The notes below the pieces were generated by a model. The model made no database searches. It was not told the DNA's origin and saw nothing but the letters and a program-made list of their open reading frames with translations. Shown in pieces: positions 62,374 to 64,000 of a stretch of DNA of 64,000 nucleotides (position 1 is its first letter; the number at the start of each line of letters is the position of its first letter). The translations under genes and the position numbers were made by a program. This DNA comes from Prolixibacteraceae bacterium (GTDB taxonomy: Bacteria; Bacteroidota; Bacteroidia; Bacteroidales; Prolixibacteraceae), in contig JANQHI010000006.1 of NCBI GenBank assembly GCA_028282705.1, positions 62,001 through 126,000 of the forward strand, written 5' to 3'.

Positions 62374-63130
62374 TGATAATATAGCAGGCAGGTGGTATGG
62401 GGCAGAACATGGGTTAAGTTTTTTGGTTGAAGCAGGTATAACTTTCCTATTTGATGTTGGCCCATCTGATATTATTATCAGGAATGCTAACATACTTGGG
62501 ATTGACCTGGGGCAAATTAAAACCATTGTGCTTAGCCATGCCCATAATGACCACACAGGAGGGTTAAAATTTTTGAAAGGGCAGCAGCTTGTTTGCCATC
62601 CTGGGGTTTTTGACGGGCATTTCAGGAAAGATGGCACATCTAATGGCATCCCATTTTCATTAAATGAGGCCATGGATAGGTTTGATTTAAAGGCCAGCCA
62701 AAAACCTTTATGGTTATCTGAAGATGTGGCTTTCCTTGGTGAAATCCCCAGGAATAATAATTTTGAATCAAAAGAAACCCCATTTGTAAATGGGCAGGGA
62801 GAAGAAGATTTTATACTTGATGACTCTGCCATGGCAGTGGTTACAAGTAAGGGGCTAGTAATTATTGCAGGATGTTCCCATGCAGGGATATGCAATACTG
62901 TTGACTATGCTAGGGAGGTTACAGGTATTATCAAAATAGAAGCTATTGTTGGGGGTTTGCACCTGGGCAATAATAATGGGGTGACTAAAAAAACCATTGA
63001 ATACCTATCATCTATAGGTGTGGGCAAGGTAATCCCTTCACATTGCACAAGCTTTGAAGCCCAAACAGAGTTTTATAAATTGTGGGCACTACCACCCTTA
63101 AAAACAGGGCAGGTGCTTGAATTCAATTAA
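62354..63130 (+). CDS. Metallo-beta-lactamase fold hydrolase (MBL-fold, 7,8-dihydropterin synthase-like)
   Basis: The 258-residue product has the zinc-binding motif LSHAHNDHTGGL (about 57-68, HxHxDH). Further ligands appear in GCSHAGICN (about 173-181) and VGGLHLGNNN (about 195-204), with IPSHCTS (about 226) near the end. The form resembles the MBL subgroup that includes 7,8-dihydropterin-6-methyl synthase-like proteins. The frame is open from 62300, but ATG 62354 (MKITILNDNIAG) is the conserved start, overlapping the kinase gene by 20 bases, so the two are likely co-expressed. Confidence 0.8.
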   Translation: MKITILNDNIAGRWYGAEHGLSFLVEAGITFLFDVGPSDIIIRNANILGIDLGQIKTIVLSHAHNDHTGGLKFLKGQQLVCHPGVFDGHFRKDGTSNGIPFSLNEAMDRFDLKASQKPLWLSEDVAFLGEIPRNNNFESKETPFVNGQGEEDFILDDSAMAVVTSKGLVIIAGCSHAGICNTVDYAREVTGIIKIEAIVGGLHLGNNNGVTKKTIEYLSSIGVGKVIPSHCTSFEAQTEFYKLWALPPLKTGQVLEFN

Positions 63131-63170
63131 AACTTTTTATTCAGTTAATTCAATATTCAACAAGTAAAAT

Positions 63171-63569
63171 ATGGTACCATTTTCATTTAAAGAAATAACA
63201 CAAAGGTTAAAAAAAACTGAGATTCCTGCATATGACCTGGTTATAGGGATAGGCACAGGAGGGATTGTGCCAGCCAGCCTGGTAGCCTTCCACCTGGATT
63301 GTGAGCTGCAGGTGATAACCCTGAATTTCAGGGATGAAAAAAATACCCCGCGCCACCAAGAACCTGTGGTTTTAAAAGGGGTACAGGAAGGAGGGTTAAA
63401 AGGTAAAAAAATCCTCCTGGTTGATGATGTCTCTGTTTCAGGGAAAACACTGGAAACAGCAAAAAAACATCTGGAAGGATACAATGTAGAAACATTAACC
63501 ATGAAAGGGAAAGCTGATTATGTGCTATTCCCTGAAATAAAAGATTGTGTAATGTGGCCCTGGAAATAA
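63171..63569 (+). CDS. Phosphoribosyltransferase-fold protein
   Basis: A 132-residue type I PRTase-like protein. The PRPP motif is KKILLVDDVSVSGKTLETAK (about 78-97), and the N-terminal strand-loop LVIGIGTGGIVPASLVAFHL (about 23-42) precedes it. The pattern fits the xanthine/hypoxanthine-type PRTases, but a substrate cannot be assigned. The length is on the short side, ending in CVMWPWK. It follows the MBL gene after 40 bp and precedes the partial lipoprotein gene by 16 bp. Confidence 0.78.
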   Translation: MVPFSFKEITQRLKKTEIPAYDLVIGIGTGGIVPASLVAFHLDCELQVITLNFRDEKNTPRHQEPVVLKGVQEGGLKGKKILLVDDVSVSGKTLETAKKHLEGYNVETLTMKGKADYVLFPEIKDCVMWPWK

Positions 63570-63585
63570 TGTAAATTTATAAGCA

Positions 63586-64000
63586 ATGAACAATTTTAAA
63601 TTGAAAAAATCATACAGGAAATCCCTTGTTTATGTTGGAGTATTTACCATTTTTCTTTTTACTGCATCATGTTTTGCCCCTGCAACTAAGGATGCTTACC
63701 TGAAGCAGTTTAACAACTTTATAGAAAATGTTGGTGAAGACCATCATAATTATAAAAAGAGTGACTGGGAATATGCTGATAAAAGGTTTGACAAATTCAG
63801 TAAAAGCTGGTATAAAAAATTTAAAGAAGAATTAACCCTGAAAGAACAGCTTAAGGTAGGGGCACTTAGCCTGAAATACCATACTTATAAAAACCATGAT
63901 AAACTTGGAGGGGAGTTAAAAAAAGAAATTGAAAGGGAATTTAAAAATTTAAAAGAAAAGCTTAATGAATATGTTGACAATGAGATGGATGAAGACATTG
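63586..64000 (+). CDS. Lipoprotein, partial (3' end beyond the window)
   Basis: From ATG 63586 the frame is open to the last base. A lipoprotein signal (SLVYVGVFTIFLFTA then SCFAP, Cys at about residue 29) is followed by a basic, helix-forming region (KKSDWEYADKRFDKFSKSWY and FKEELTLKEQLKVGALS). It resembles small Bacteroidota lipoproteins of the DUF6565 type, a weak resemblance. The end is missing, so length and stop are unknown. It is in the same direction as the PRTase gene. Confidence 0.7.
   Translation, partial: MNNFKLKKSYRKSLVYVGVFTIFLFTASCFAPATKDAYLKQFNNFIENVGEDHHNYKKSDWEYADKRFDKFSKSWYKKFKEELTLKEQLKVGALSLKYHTYKNHDKLGGELKKEIEREFKNLKEKLNEYVDNEMDEDI

Overview
The window is a 64 kb piece of a Bacteroidota (Bacteroidetes) chromosome. 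The evidence is a SusC/SusD pair with its own ECF sigma factor and FecR anti-sigma, fused SecDF, DUF5687, DUF5916, DUF4783 and lamin-tail/FlgD-like surface proteins, promoters of the TAnnTTTG type (for example upstream of era, of tRNA-Glu/rpsT and of tatA), and mostly poor Shine-Dalgarno sequences. The DNA is AT-rich. Arginine is written mainly with AGG, even in ribosomal protein S20. I cannot place it below phylum level with confidence.

Layout. 1-830: a minus-strand coiled-coil protein with two apparent frameshifts that runs off the left edge. 1.1-8.0 kb: asd, a large secreted lamin-tail protein, and a two-gene ABC exporter. 8.3-15.8 kb: recX, prfB with its programmed +1 frameshift, a polyphosphate kinase fused to an ArsC-like domain, a diacylglycerol/undecaprenol kinase, a lipoprotein, a SpoU methyltransferase, oxyR, then tRNA-Glu co-transcribed with rpsT. 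15.9-21.6 kb: radC followed by a tight plus-strand cassette of two polysaccharide deacetylase-like proteins alternating with two GNAT/FemAB-type acyltransferases (the second frameshifted), then upp. 21.7-23.0 kb: a divergent pair of redox genes. 23.2-26.7 kb: a five-gene minus operon tatA - Na/Ca exchanger - lolD - TIGR02757 - trmN6. 26.9-34.2 kb: secDF, a small membrane protein, a retropepsin-like protease, mdh and a DUF5916 outer-membrane protein. 34.6-41.3 kb: ECF sigma, FecR, SusC, SusD. 41.5-47.4 kb: a MacAB-TolC-like exporter with two separate permeases. 48.0-50.1 kb: an enlarged KamA-type radical SAM protein. 50.3-56.6 kb: era, der, a small membrane protein, mutL and two rhomboid proteases. 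56.8-58.1 kb: YihY and DUF4783. 58.2-64.0 kb: rlmH, a 1232-residue histidine kinase, an MBL-fold protein, a phosphoribosyltransferase and a partial lipoprotein gene.

How the parts work together. Much of the content is housekeeping: amino-acid synthesis, translation and ribosome maturation, mismatch repair, Tat and Sec export, and the malate dehydrogenase step. The accessory content is directed at the cell envelope: nutrient uptake (SusCD), efflux (MacAB-TolC), surface polymer modification (deacetylase/acyltransferase cassette), intramembrane proteolysis, and envelope sensing by a membrane-rich kinase.

I saw no CRISPR array, insertion sequence, prophage, rRNA or integrase. No clear-cut unknown defence or mobile system is visible. 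The best candidates for new biology are the PPK1-ArsC fusion, the deacetylase/acyltransferase cassette, the enlarged KamA-type enzyme and a MutL with an altered endonuclease motif. Three single-base lesions in short homopolymers (two in the first gene, one in the GNAT gene) could be real decay or sequence errors.
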